This document shows positions 36,385 through 45,099 of a stretch of DNA of 64,000 nucleotides, in pieces. The stretch covers positions 1 through 64,000 of the forward strand of contig CANLCT010000021.1 in assembly GCA_947489195.1 (NCBI GenBank), in the 5' to 3' direction. Position 1 is the stretch's first letter. Every line of letters begins with the position of its first letter. A program made the translations under genes and the position numbers. The DNA comes from an uncultured Aquimarina sp. Its GTDB lineage: Bacteria; Bacteroidota; Bacteroidia; Flavobacteriales; Flavobacteriaceae. The notes beneath the pieces were generated by a model. The model saw only the letters and a list, made by a program, of their open reading frames with translations. It had not been told where the DNA came from and searched no databases.

Positions 36385-36975
36385 TTATCTTCCTTTTTTT
36401 GCTAATGGGTAACGCATGCGGTACTCGCTAAACACCTTCCCCTTTGAAATATTTGCAAGCTTTCCTTTTAGCAAACGTTTTTTTAAGCTCGATAACTTAT
36501 CTGTAAATAGAATCCCTTCAATATGATCATATTCGTGCTGAATTACACGTGCTGCTAAGCCCGAATATGTTTCTACCTTTTCATTAAAATCTTCATCAAA
36601 ATATTGAATTTTCACTGTTTCCTTTCTCGTCACATCTTCTCTTACATCAGGAATACTCAAACAACCTTCATTAAAAGTCCACTCTTTACCCGTTTCTTCA
36701 AGTATGGTTGGATTTATAAAAGATTTTTTAAAAGATTTCAATTGCTCTTGCTCTTCAGAGCTTAAATCTTCATCAGCCGCAAATGGAGATGCATCGACGA
36801 CAAATAAACGAATTGAACGTCCGACTTGGGGCGCCGCTAAGCCTACTCCATGAGCATTATACATGGTTTCCCACATATTTTCTAAAAACTCTGAAAAATT
36901 CGGATAATCTTCAGGTATCTTTTTCGCAACTTTTTTTAACACGGGATCTCCGTAGGCAACAACAGGCAAAATCAT
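36385..36975 (-). CDS. def: Peptide deformylase
   Basis: Removes the N-formyl group from nascent proteins. I start at ATG 36975 (MILPVVAYGDPVLKK) because this is the family's N-terminus; the upstream 23 codons to 37044 have no homologous counterpart, and a TACTTTTG box at 37058-37065 would leave no leader for them. The 196-residue protein has all three motifs: GVGLAAPQVG, EGCLSIP with the metal-binding Cys, and QHEYDHIEGILF with the catalytic Glu and two His ligands. It is immediately followed by the DUF5606-type gene. Confidence 0.96.
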   Translation of the reverse strand: MILPVVAYGDPVLKKVAKKIPEDYPNFSEFLENMWETMYNAHGVGLAAPQVGRSIRLFVVDASPFAADEDLSSEEQEQLKSFKKSFINPTILEETGKEWTFNEGCLSIPDVREDVTRKETVKIQYFDEDFNEKVETYSGLAARVIQHEYDHIEGILFTDKLSSLKKRLLKGKLANISKGKVFSEYRMRYPLAKKGR

Positions 36976-37057
36976 TATTTGGTCTCTATTTTGGTAATCT
37001 ACAACATGTAATAACTGATAAGCAATCCTAAAATTGCATTTCAATAATTTCGAATTG

Positions 37058-37065
37058 CAAAAGTA
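37058..37065 (-). promoter_or_regulatory. TAnnTTTG box of def
   Basis: TACTTTTG on the minus strand, 82 bases upstream of the chosen def start. No minus-33 TTG is seen at the right distance. Confidence 0.4.
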
Positions 37066-37178
37066 CTAAACAAAATACTTTTCATCTTCATTTTTAGGCT
37101 CAAATTATGATTTGTAATTTTATTGAAAGTATAGATAGCACTATTTTCTAATTAAAAACTAAACAATCAGTCACATTA

Positions 37179-37589
37179 TTATCTATAGTTTAAAAAATCT
37201 TGAAGAATTAATGTCGCACTTATTTTATCTACCAATCCTTTATCGCGTCTTTTCTTTTTTGAAATTCCTGATTTTAGCATCGTATCAAATGCCATTTTGG
37301 AAGTAAAACGTTCATCAACACGATGTATCTGAACTGTTGGAAATTCTTTAGACAACTGTTCCAAAAAAGTTTTAATTTCCACTTCGATATCCGAAGCTTC
37401 ACCATGCAATCGTTTCGGCTCGCCTACTACAAAAGCTTCAATTTTATTCAACTGAGCATACTCTTTTAAAAAAGGAATCAATTCTGTTGTTGGTACAGTT
37501 GTTAACCCACTTGCTATAAGTTGCAAATCATCTGTAACAGCTATTCCTGTTCGTTTACTCCCGTAATCTATTGCTATAAGTTGAGGCAT
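37179..37589 (-). CDS. ruvX: Putative Holliday junction resolvase RuvX (YqgF)
   Basis: An RNase H-fold protein of 136 residues of the YqgF/RuvX family, implicated in pre-16S rRNA 5' end processing and proposed as a Holliday junction resolvase. Catalytic acidic residues are visible in AIDYGSKRTGIAVTD (Asp8), FVVGEPKRLHGE and RVDERFTSKMAFD. The C-terminus KKKRRDKGLVDKISATLIL carries the conserved D/K motif. It is separated from the 7TM-HD gene upstream by 135 bases made mostly of heptamer arrays. Confidence 0.95.
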   Translation of the reverse strand: MPQLIAIDYGSKRTGIAVTDDLQLIASGLTTVPTTELIPFLKEYAQLNKIEAFVVGEPKRLHGEASDIEVEIKTFLEQLSKEFPTVQIHRVDERFTSKMAFDTMLKSGISKKKRRDKGLVDKISATLILQDFLNYR

Positions 37590-37593
37590 TTAA

Positions 37594-37628
37594 TTTTAGA
37601 TTTTAGATTTTAGATTTTAGATTTTAGA
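37594..37628. repeat. TTTTAGA heptamer array, 5 perfect copies
   Basis: Five exact copies of TTTTAGA followed by a T run, five bases upstream of the ruvX start. It lies 25 bases from a second heptamer array of different sequence. Confidence 0.95.
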
Positions 37629-37653
37629 TTTTTTTTGAATACTTCAAAAAAAT

Positions 37654-37709
37654 CTCACAACTCACAACTCACAACTGTCAACTGTCAACTATCAACTGTC
37701 AACTGTCAA
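37654..37709. repeat. CTnnCAA heptamer array, 8 copies
   Basis: Units in order: CTCACAA three times, CTGTCAA twice, CTATCAA once, CTGTCAA twice. On the minus strand this reads TTGnnAG, the same family as the TTGGTAG array at 1-84. It ends 15 bases before the stop of the 7TM-HD gene. Confidence 0.95.
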
Positions 37710-37724
37710 CTATAACTAAAAAAA

Positions 37725-39797
37725 CTACTCCGGATATTCAATACGTAAATGATACATATTATTCAACTTACGTTTCATTATTTTCTTGATTTGCTGAATC
37801 TCTTTAAAAGTAATATTTGCATTTAAAAACTGACCCTCCTCCATTTGTTTATTAATAATTTTTTCAACAAACTCATCAATCAGTGTACTAGTTGGATTCT
37901 TTATACTTTTTGAAGCCGCCTCTACACTATCACTCATCATTAAAATAGCTGTTTCTTTCGAAAAAGGTATAGGGCCTGGATACTGAAATAAAGAAACATC
38001 CACATCCGGATTATCTTCTTTAGCTTTTACATAAAAGTAGTACACAGTACTTGTTCCGTGATGTGTTCGAATGAAATCAATAACACGATCTGGCAATTTA
38101 TTCTTTTTAGCTATTTCAATCCCTTTTAAAACATGATCTGTAATAATTTTTGCACTTTCGGCTGGCAATAAATGATCATGCGGATTCATTCCACTAGATT
38201 GATTTTCCGTATAATATGTGGGTGCATTCATTTTTCCTACATCATGATAAAGCGCTCCTACCCTAACCAACATGGCATTTGCGCCTATTTCATTTGCTGC
38301 TGCTTCTGCCAAATTTGCCACATTGAGTGAATGGTGAAAGGTACCTGGAGCTACTTCTGCCAATTCTTTTAACAATTTAGAATTAGTATCACTTAATTCT
38401 AACAAAGAGACATCCGAAACCAAACCAAAAATCTTTTCAAATCCATAAATCAACGGATGCACTATTAAAGTTGCAAAACCACAAAGCACAAATAATAAAA
38501 TGGGCTGCAACTCTACTATTTTTTCCGAAAAGGTATCTGCATCCTTACTAAACAGGCTCCCCTCTTGTATAATATGAAAAGCTATATAAGCTATAATATA
38601 AACCAAGGTTATTTGCCCTACCGAAACAAACAAATTTGCTCTTTTATACAATTCAGACACTGTTAATATTGTCACTATACCAGCAATGGTTTGCAAAAAA
38701 GTATACTCGTAATTATTAGGTACCAAAAAACCTAATATCAATACAGTTATTACGTGTGTAAAAAAACCTAAACGAGCATCAAAAAAAGCTTTTATAACCA
38801 ATGGCAAAATACAAATAGGTACTACATATACAAACTTTGGATTGTATTTAATTACCAAAGTGGTAATTAACACCATTAGCAGCATATTAAAAATTATAAA
38901 TGTAACTTTTGTGTTATTTTCATAAATAGAATACCTATATTTTTTTATAAATAGAAATAGCATTAATAATGCTAATGCTACTAATAACATGTATCCAAAA
39001 ACGATCCAATTCTGATTATTATCACTCCAAATTTGAGATTCATATTGCTCTTGCAATGATTTTAATATTTGGAAGGTATCTGCATCAACAATTTCCCCTC
39101 TTGCAATAATTCTCCTATCTTTTTCAACACTCCCTCTAGTATCTAATACGTTAGATAACTCTTGAGAAATAGCTTTTTCAGTCAACTCTTTGTCTAAGGA
39201 AACATTAGGCTTTAAAATTTCAAAAAACAAAAAAGTTAATTTATCTGCATAATCGGGATAAGCATCTTTGATTTTATCATTTATAAATTCCGTTACCTGA
39301 TCTGTAGAAAAAATTGCTCCAAATGTTGACTCCGAAACATTATTACCTCTTTTTACATAAATGATTTTTTTAGGCTCGTATACTAATACTTGATCATAAA
39401 TACCTCGTTTATAAACAGCCTTAAGGGTTTTCTTTACAAAACTAAAGACTTCTTTTTCTTTTTTATCTTCTAAAACATTAGCAAAAACGCTAGAAAATTT
39501 TTCTTCTAAATTTTTAGTTATTTGAACAGAAACTTCGGAATCGAACTTAAAGTAAGGAATATTATTTGCTACAATTTGCTCCTTTTCTTTTATTAAATCT
39601 TCTTCGGATTTTAATACTCCAAAATTAAAAGGCGCGTACAAATTTTCGTACTGCCAAGGTTTACCTTTTGAAAAATTATATTTAAATTTTCCTTTTTTAG
39701 GAAATAAATATACAACAGCAATAGTAGTTACAATAAAAATCAACAATTTATATAGCGTTGATTGATTTTTATAAAATGATGCTTTTATTTGATTCAT
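37725..39797 (-). CDS. 7TM-HD (PgpH-like) cyclic dinucleotide phosphodiesterase
   Basis: A 690-residue membrane protein of the 7TMR-HD family. PgpH members hydrolyse cyclic di-AMP; this is the likely but unproven role here. Order: a first membrane helix (about 17-31, LLIFIVTTIAVVYLF), an extracytoplasmic 7TMR-HDED-like domain (about 45-270), seven membrane helices (about 275-455, starting WIVFGYMLLVALALLMLFLF), and a cytoplasmic HDIG domain (about 485-650) with HHSLNVANLAEAA, GALYHDVGKM, NPHDH and IRTHHGT metal ligands. A TACCTTTG box lies 20 bases upstream. Confidence 0.9.
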   Translation of the reverse strand: MNQIKASFYKNQSTLYKLLIFIVTTIAVVYLFPKKGKFKYNFSKGKPWQYENLYAPFNFGVLKSEEDLIKEKEQIVANNIPYFKFDSEVSVQITKNLEEKFSSVFANVLEDKKEKEVFSFVKKTLKAVYKRGIYDQVLVYEPKKIIYVKRGNNVSESTFGAIFSTDQVTEFINDKIKDAYPDYADKLTFLFFEILKPNVSLDKELTEKAISQELSNVLDTRGSVEKDRRIIARGEIVDADTFQILKSLQEQYESQIWSDNNQNWIVFGYMLLVALALLMLFLFIKKYRYSIYENNTKVTFIIFNMLLMVLITTLVIKYNPKFVYVVPICILPLVIKAFFDARLGFFTHVITVLILGFLVPNNYEYTFLQTIAGIVTILTVSELYKRANLFVSVGQITLVYIIAYIAFHIIQEGSLFSKDADTFSEKIVELQPILLFVLCGFATLIVHPLIYGFEKIFGLVSDVSLLELSDTNSKLLKELAEVAPGTFHHSLNVANLAEAAANEIGANAMLVRVGALYHDVGKMNAPTYYTENQSSGMNPHDHLLPAESAKIITDHVLKGIEIAKKNKLPDRVIDFIRTHHGTSTVYYFYVKAKEDNPDVDVSLFQYPGPIPFSKETAILMMSDSVEAASKSIKNPTSTLIDEFVEKIINKQMEEGQFLNANITFKEIQQIKKIMKRKLNNMYHLRIEYPE

Positions 39798-39816
39798 GAA
39801 ATAAAGTAATTCAATT

Positions 39817-39824
39817 CAAAGGTA
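39817..39824 (-). promoter_or_regulatory. TAnnTTTG box of the 7TM-HD gene
   Basis: TACCTTTG on the minus strand, 19 bases before the start codon. Possible TTG triplets lie 11 and 15 bases upstream, shorter than the ideal spacing. Confidence 0.45.
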
Positions 39825-40196
39825 CTAATTATAGTCAATCAAGTAGTATCGAGTTTTTTATTTAATTAAATAGCATATCAAATAAAGAGAAAAACTAATC
39901 ACCATTTAGAAACAAAACCTAACAATCAATCCCTCAAATTAGTCTGAATAATTATAATTTACTTAAAAACGTCTTTTATTACTATTGCTTGTAATATAAA
40001 TAGATCCAATAATATACAATAGTCAAATGCCAATTAACTAAATTTAAGACTTGAATAACAATTAGCATACTCGTTTTAAATTAATTATTATCTTTTTCTT
40101 TAATTAACCAAATATAGTTCACAAATAATATTATTTTTTTAAATTCATTTTTATCAACTATCAAATTACCTCATAAAAATTCATAAATTCGCACAT
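39825..40196. other. AT-rich divergent intergenic region
   Basis: About 370 bases of A/T-rich sequence between the 7TM-HD gene and the thiolase. No coding frame or RNA gene is visible. TAAATTCG (one mismatch to TAnnTTTG) just before ATG 40197 might serve the thiolase. Confidence 0.5.
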
Positions 40197-41393
40197 ATGA
40201 GTAAGTCAAAATCCATAGCAATAGTCTCGGCAGTAAGAACACCCATTGGAAGTTTTTTAGGAAGTTTATCCAATATACCAGCTACTGAACTTGGGTCTAT
40301 TGCCATTAAAGCAGCAATTGAAAAAACCAACATTTCCCCTAGTACTGTAAACGAGGTTTTTATGGGACATGTTTTACAAGCCAATTGTGGACAAGCACCC
40401 GCTAGACAAGCAGCCATGGGAGCTGGTCTTCCAGATAGTGTTCCTTGTACTACAGTAAACAAAGTATGTGCCAGTGGATTAAAATCCGTAATGCTAGCCG
40501 CACAAGCTATAGCCTTAGGTGATTGTGATATTGTAGTTGCTGGCGGAATGGAAAACATGAGTCAAGCTCCTCATTATGCACATTTACGTAATGGCTATAA
40601 GTTTGGAAATACCAATTTTGTTGATGGATTAATGAAAGACGGGCTTACCGATGTTTACAACCAACAAGCCATGGGAGTTTGTGCTGATTTATGTGCTGAC
40701 ACCAATGCATTTACGCGTGAAGATCAAGATACTTTTGCCATTGAATCCTACACCAGAGCTAAAAATGCCTGGGATAATGGTAAATTTAATGAAGAAGTTA
40801 TTCCCGTAAGCGTTCCTCAACGTAAAGGAGATCCTAAAATCATTGATACCGATGAAGAATATCAAAATGTTAACTTTGAAAAAATACCAAAACTACGTCC
40901 AGCTTTTTCATCAACAGGATCTGTTACTGCAGCTAATGCCTCAACATTGAATGATGGCGCATCGGCAATGGTTTTAATGAGTATTGAAAAAGCAAATGAA
41001 CTTGACTTAACACCACTTGCCATTATAAAAAGCTACGCTGATGCTGCGCAAGAACCCGAATGGTTTACAACTGCTCCATCAAAAGCATTACCTAAAGCAC
41101 TAATTAAATCGGGTTTACTTATTGATGATATTGATTATTTTGAACTCAATGAAGCTTTTGCTGTTGTTGGTTTAGCCAATCAAAAAATATTATCCATACC
41201 AAGCAAAAAATTAAATATTAATGGAGGTGCTGTTGCCCTCGGACACCCATTGGGCTGTTCTGGTGCACGAATTTTAACTACCCTTGTTCATATTTTAAAT
41301 CAAAACAAAGGTCAATATGGTGCAGCCGCTATTTGTAATGGTGGTGGCGGTGCTTCTGCAATGATTATTGAAAACCCCAATTATAACGCTTAA
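40197..41393 (+). CDS. Acetyl-CoA C-acyltransferase (thiolase)
   Basis: A 398-residue degradative/biosynthetic-type thiolase II, probably making or cleaving acetoacetyl-CoA. The acyl-accepting Cys91 is in NKVCASGLKSV, the second pair is His in GHPLGCSGARI and Cys380 in CNGGGGASAM; NEAFAV is also present. It has no fatty-acid oxidation partner next to it. The next gene begins seven bases later on the same strand, so they are probably co-transcribed. Acetyl-CoA acetyltransferase is more likely than a long-chain enzyme, but chain-length specificity cannot be read from sequence. Confidence 0.93.
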   Translation: MSKSKSIAIVSAVRTPIGSFLGSLSNIPATELGSIAIKAAIEKTNISPSTVNEVFMGHVLQANCGQAPARQAAMGAGLPDSVPCTTVNKVCASGLKSVMLAAQAIALGDCDIVVAGGMENMSQAPHYAHLRNGYKFGNTNFVDGLMKDGLTDVYNQQAMGVCADLCADTNAFTREDQDTFAIESYTRAKNAWDNGKFNEEVIPVSVPQRKGDPKIIDTDEEYQNVNFEKIPKLRPAFSSTGSVTAANASTLNDGASAMVLMSIEKANELDLTPLAIIKSYADAAQEPEWFTTAPSKALPKALIKSGLLIDDIDYFELNEAFAVVGLANQKILSIPSKKLNINGGAVALGHPLGCSGARILTTLVHILNQNKGQYGAAAICNGGGGASAMIIENPNYNA

Positions 41394-41399
41394 CAATTT

Positions 41400-42152
41400 A
41401 TGCAATACGGAATAGCCCACCTAAGCATGATTTCAATGCGAGAAAACCCGTCAGATACTGCCGAGCAAACTTCGCAAGTTTTATATGGTGAACTTTTTAA
41501 AGTATTAGAGGTACGTAAAAAATGGAGTCGCATTCGTTTAGCCTATGATAAATATGAAGGTTGGATTGATAACCTACACTATACTTTTTGCGAAGAACAA
41601 CAATACAAGGAATTAATTAAAGAAAAACCTAAATTATCTATTAATTTAGTTGATTTCATTTTACTTCCTAATAAACAATTAATGCCTGTCCCTATAGGAA
41701 TTACATTAAATACCTTAACTGTTTTAGGCCATGATTTTGAAGGTAAAACCAGCAATATCAAACTTTCAAAAAGTCAGCTTATTGAAACCGCGTTAATTTA
41801 TTTAAACTCGCCTTATCAATGGGGCGGAAAAAGTCCATTTGGTATCGATTGTAGTGGATTTACCCAAATGGTTTACAAAATTAACGGATACCAATTAAAA
41901 AGAGACGCTTCGCAGCAAGCAACTCAAGGTGAGCCATTAAGTTTTATAGAAGAAAGTGAACCTGGTGATTTAGCTTTTTTTGATAATGAAGAAGGTAAAA
42001 TTACTCATGTGGGTATTATGATGAAAGACAACTACATTATTCATGCACATGGCAAAGTTCGCATTGACCGCATTGATCATACTGGCATTTTTAACGCCGA
42101 AAGACGCATGCACACGCATAAATTACGGGTTATTAAACGCATAATTGATTAA
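41400..42152 (+). CDS. C40 (NlpC/P60) peptidase with SH3 domain
   Basis: A cell-wall endopeptidase of 250 residues that would cut the stem peptide of peptidoglycan. The N-terminal SH3b-type domain (about 1-65) has WSRIRLAYDKYEGWID, a second beta-domain follows, and the papain-like NlpC/P60 domain spans about 125-250 with catalytic Cys151 in FGIDCSGFTQM, His203 in THVGIMM and His215 in IIHAHGK. There is no signal peptide, so export would need another route or the enzyme may act on recycled muropeptides in the cytoplasm, as YkfC-type proteins do. Confidence 0.92.
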   Translation: MQYGIAHLSMISMRENPSDTAEQTSQVLYGELFKVLEVRKKWSRIRLAYDKYEGWIDNLHYTFCEEQQYKELIKEKPKLSINLVDFILLPNKQLMPVPIGITLNTLTVLGHDFEGKTSNIKLSKSQLIETALIYLNSPYQWGGKSPFGIDCSGFTQMVYKINGYQLKRDASQQATQGEPLSFIEESEPGDLAFFDNEEGKITHVGIMMKDNYIIHAHGKVRIDRIDHTGIFNAERRMHTHKLRVIKRIID

Positions 42153-42177
42153 CTACAATTCGCTTACCTTCTTATTA

Positions 42178-42594
42178 TTACTCCAAAAAACTCTGAATAG
42201 CCAGATCATAACTTTTTAAACCAAAACCTAAAATCACCCCTTTTGCATTTGGCGAAATAAAGGAATTATGCCTAAAAGCTTCGCGCGCAAATGTATTAGA
42301 AATATGCACCTCAACTACAGGAACACTAACTGCTTTTATAGCATCGCCAATAGCCACCGAAGTATGTGTGTATGCAGCAGCATTTAATACAATACCATCA
42401 TACACACCATCAGCTTGCTGAATAATAGTAACCAAATCACCTTCGTGATTAGATTGTCTATATGTCAACGCTGTCTTGCTAAACTTTTTAGTTAAATTTT
42501 CAAAATAGTCTTCAAAAGTTTGACTTCCATAAATACCTGGTTCTCGTGTACCTAATAAATTTAAATTCGGACCATTTAACACTAAAAGTTTCAT
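42178..42594 (-). CDS. aroQ: 3-dehydroquinate dehydratase, type II
   Basis: Dehydrates 3-dehydroquinate to 3-dehydroshikimate in the shikimate pathway. The 138-residue flavodoxin-like protein has LLVLNGPNLNLLGTREPGIYG with the catalytic Tyr region, the RQSNHEGDL segment, the NAAAYTHTSVAI stretch and the catalytic His in VVEVHISN. Length is normal for the dodecameric enzyme. TATTTTTG (42619-42626 on plus) 25 bases upstream is the likely promoter box. Confidence 0.97.
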   Translation of the reverse strand: MKLLVLNGPNLNLLGTREPGIYGSQTFEDYFENLTKKFSKTALTYRQSNHEGDLVTIIQQADGVYDGIVLNAAAYTHTSVAIGDAIKAVSVPVVEVHISNTFAREAFRHNSFISPNAKGVILGFGLKSYDLAIQSFLE

Positions 42595-42618
42595 AAGCTA
42601 TTACATTTCTATACAGTT

Positions 42619-42626
42619 CAAAAATA
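42619..42626 (-). promoter_or_regulatory. TAnnTTTG box of aroQ
   Basis: TATTTTTG on the minus strand, 24 bases before the aroQ start. The nearest TTG is only 13 bases further upstream. Confidence 0.4.
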
Positions 42627-42642
42627 CTAAAATAAAACACAA

Positions 42643-42680
42643 AAAAACCGAAAGCTTTACTTGTAAAACTTTCGGTTTTT
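42643..42680 (-). terminator. Intrinsic terminator of the porin-family gene
   Basis: AAAAACCGAAAG and CTTTCGGTTTTT arms with a 14-base loop, followed by T on the minus strand, 20 bases behind the stop at 42700. Confidence 0.88.
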
Positions 42681-42699
42681 AAATATGCATTTCTAAATT

Positions 42700-43242
42700 C
42701 TAGAAGCGATATCCCACTGATAATTGGAAGTTATTTGATTTCACATCTGCATCCTCCTGAATATCAGTAAACCCATAATTATACCTTGCTTGTGCAAAAA
42801 CTCCTATAACAGGAAACTTATACTCAAAACCAACAGCTCCATCAAAATTAAAATCTTTTAAATCATCTTCAAAACCAGATTGTGAATCTTCAACATCTGC
42901 ATTTGTTCTTATTTTAAATTGAGGACCTACTTGCAAACGTAAGCCTGGAATAATTTTATAAGTAAGTAATACAGGCACATTAATATAACCTAAATCGGCC
43001 ACATCATCAATCTTTTCTACCGAATACATTGCTTCTACCTGAATACCAATTTTTTTAGGAAGTGGCATATGCAATACAATACCTGCATGAAAACCAGTAC
43101 TTGTATCAACAGAATCCGAACCATCACCATTAAAGTCTGTAAAATTTAGTCCAGCTTTAAATCCAAAAGAAGGTTTTCCTTGAGCAGTGGCAAGCATAAA
43201 ACCGCAAGCACTTATTATTAGTGTTAAAACTATTTTTTTCAT
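42700..43242 (-). CDS. Outer-membrane beta-barrel (porin family) protein
   Basis: A 180-residue barrel protein with a Sec signal peptide (cleavage near ATAQ-GK). Strands such as SFGFKAGLNFTDF, IGIQVEAMYSVEK, LGYINVPVLLTYKII and LRLQVGPQFKI follow the PF13568 pattern and the chain ends in aromatic SVGYRF. It is a paralogue of the protein at 12816-13427, whose strands have the same order. It lies between aroQ and the xer gene with its own terminator. The function is unknown. Confidence 0.85.
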   Translation of the reverse strand: MKKIVLTLIISACGFMLATAQGKPSFGFKAGLNFTDFNGDGSDSVDTSTGFHAGIVLHMPLPKKIGIQVEAMYSVEKIDDVADLGYINVPVLLTYKIIPGLRLQVGPQFKIRTNADVEDSQSGFEDDLKDFNFDGAVGFEYKFPVIGVFAQARYNYGFTDIQEDADVKSNNFQLSVGYRF

Positions 43243-43333
43243 AATCTTGTAGGTATTTAATTATTTTCATCTAAAATAGTCATATTTTACAACATTCTAT
43301 TTTTAATAGGTGAATTTTGACAAATTACTTGTT

Positions 43334-44236
43334 ATGAACTGGAAAAATAGCTTATCCGACTACACGAAATATTTAGCTATTGAACGTGGGCTTTCTGCTA
43401 ACAGTATTACTAATTACACCTTAGACATTTCAAAACTTATCAATTATTTGGAAGCTAATGAAATGCCTCTTACTCCTATTAACATTTCAAAATCAGACAT
43501 TCAACAATTTATTTACGAAATAGCAAAAATTTTACACGAACGCTCTCAAGCACGAATCATTTCTGGACTACGTGGTTTTTTTGATTACCTCATTTTTGAA
43601 AATTACCGCGAGGATAATCCAATGGATTTAATTGAAGCTCCAAAAATTGGACGTAAATTACCCGACACATTAAGTTTACCCGAAATTGATTTGCTTATTA
43701 ATAGTATTGATTTTACAAAAGCAGAAGGAGAACGAAATCATGCTATTATTGAAATGCTTTATGGTTGCGGATTACGAGTAAGCGAATTAACGAATTTGAA
43801 ATTATCTGATCTTTATTTTGAAGAAGGTTTTATAAGCGTAACTGGAAAAGGAAACAAACAACGCTTGGTTCCGATTGCCGAACACACACAAAAAATACTA
43901 CAAAATTACCTCCAAAATAGTAGGATAAAAATTACAATAAAAAAAGACTACACAAATATTGTTTTTCTAAATCGACGAGGGAGCAGTTTAACCAGAGCAA
44001 TGATCTTTACCATCGTAAAAAGCTTAGTTAAAACCGCTCACATTCAAAAGAATATAAGCCCTCACACATTCCGCCATTCCTTTGCAACTCACTTACTTGA
44101 AAACGGAGCAAACCTAAGAGCAATACAACAAATGCTTGGACATGAAAGCATTACAACTACAGAAATTTACATGCATCTTGACAGAAAGCATCTTTCTGAC
44201 ACTTTATCTCAATATCACCCTAGGAAAAACATGTAA
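43334..44236 (+). CDS. Tyrosine recombinase of the XerC/XerD family
   Basis: A 300-residue site-specific recombinase, of the type that resolves chromosome dimers at dif. I choose ATG 43334 (MNWKNSLSDYTKYLAIERGL) over the GTG at 43310, because Xer proteins begin with the SAM-like domain there. The N-terminal core-binding domain (about 1-90) is followed by the catalytic domain with Arg in LYGCGLRVSELTNL, Lys in TGKGNKQR, HTFRHSFATHL, LGHESI and the nucleophile Tyr in TTEIYMH. Nothing mobile is next to it, so a housekeeping XerD/XerC is likelier than an integrase. I leave the choice of C or D open. Confidence 0.93.
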   Translation: MNWKNSLSDYTKYLAIERGLSANSITNYTLDISKLINYLEANEMPLTPINISKSDIQQFIYEIAKILHERSQARIISGLRGFFDYLIFENYREDNPMDLIEAPKIGRKLPDTLSLPEIDLLINSIDFTKAEGERNHAIIEMLYGCGLRVSELTNLKLSDLYFEEGFISVTGKGNKQRLVPIAEHTQKILQNYLQNSRIKITIKKDYTNIVFLNRRGSSLTRAMIFTIVKSLVKTAHIQKNISPHTFRHSFATHLLENGANLRAIQQMLGHESITTTEIYMHLDRKHLSDTLSQYHPRKNM

Positions 44237-44396
44237 ACAAGTCTACTTTAACGTTTTCGTTATCTTAAAAACTCAATAAAATAGCCTACAAAAACACACT
44301 TAAACGAAAAAAATAGCCTATACATCTAAAATATAAAATATAATGTACAAAAACTTGTCTTATCCTTTACATTTGTCGTGTATTTAATCAGCAACT

Positions 44397-44897
44397 ATGA
44401 AAAAAAATTACCTTCTAACATTTGTTTTCCTACATTTATTATTAAGCCTAAGTGCTCAAAATTATGCAGACATTACTCTTTGGGAAGCCAACACTAAAAG
44501 TGGTGGTAAATTTATAGGAATTGCAGCCGACAATTATGATGCCGAAATTACTATTGACGAATTAAGTTTTGAATATCAAGGCACTAAGTACGAAATTGAT
44601 ATGATTAACATCAGTGAAGCTACTATTGATTTAGATATTAAAAGTAATAATGTTTTTGATGATTTTATAAGTGAGCATCCTGAACTTGAATACAAATACA
44701 TTTCTGAAATAGAACTCATTGCCTTACAGTATATGGAAGACAATAGTTATGAAACTGGTATTAAATTTTACATGAATGTTAGTCGAGTAAAAAGCGAAAC
44801 AACTGCTAAACTTTATTTAGAAAAATTATATGAAAATTATTCTAAATACTTATTCAATATACAAACTCCAGAAATGTTGGTTTCTTATTCTGATTAA
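44397..44897 (+). CDS. Secreted protein of unknown function
   Basis: A 166-residue protein with a Sec signal peptide (MKKNYLLTFVFLHLLLSLSAQ, cleavage after the Ala). The mature part is acidic, begins NYADITLWEANTKSGG and has a mixed alpha/beta pattern ending in a long helix, TTAKLYLEKLYENYSKY. I recognise no family. TACATTTG (44368-44375) is 22 bases upstream and fits the minus-7 box. The next gene is 202 bases away and unrelated. Confidence 0.55.
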   Translation: MKKNYLLTFVFLHLLLSLSAQNYADITLWEANTKSGGKFIGIAADNYDAEITIDELSFEYQGTKYEIDMINISEATIDLDIKSNNVFDDFISEHPELEYKYISEIELIALQYMEDNSYETGIKFYMNVSRVKSETTAKLYLEKLYENYSKYLFNIQTPEMLVSYSD

Positions 44898-45099
44898 CGT
44901 TTAATTACACGCAAATAAACACATTTCACATTCATCATTGCGTACAATGAAATTAAAAAGACCTATAGGCACTTTTAAACTATTTTTTGTGTAACATCTT
45001 TAAATATTGTTACAAGCACACAAGCTTACACCAATTAAAAATAAACGTTAAGATTATTAATTATTTCCAAAAAGGCTGTTAATTTGTGAAAAAAAAATT

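Noticed and set aside
43334..44236. Xer-type recombinase considered as the integrase of a mobile element.
   Set aside because: No attachment-site duplication, tRNA, excisionase or cargo genes; length and motifs fit a housekeeping Xer protein.
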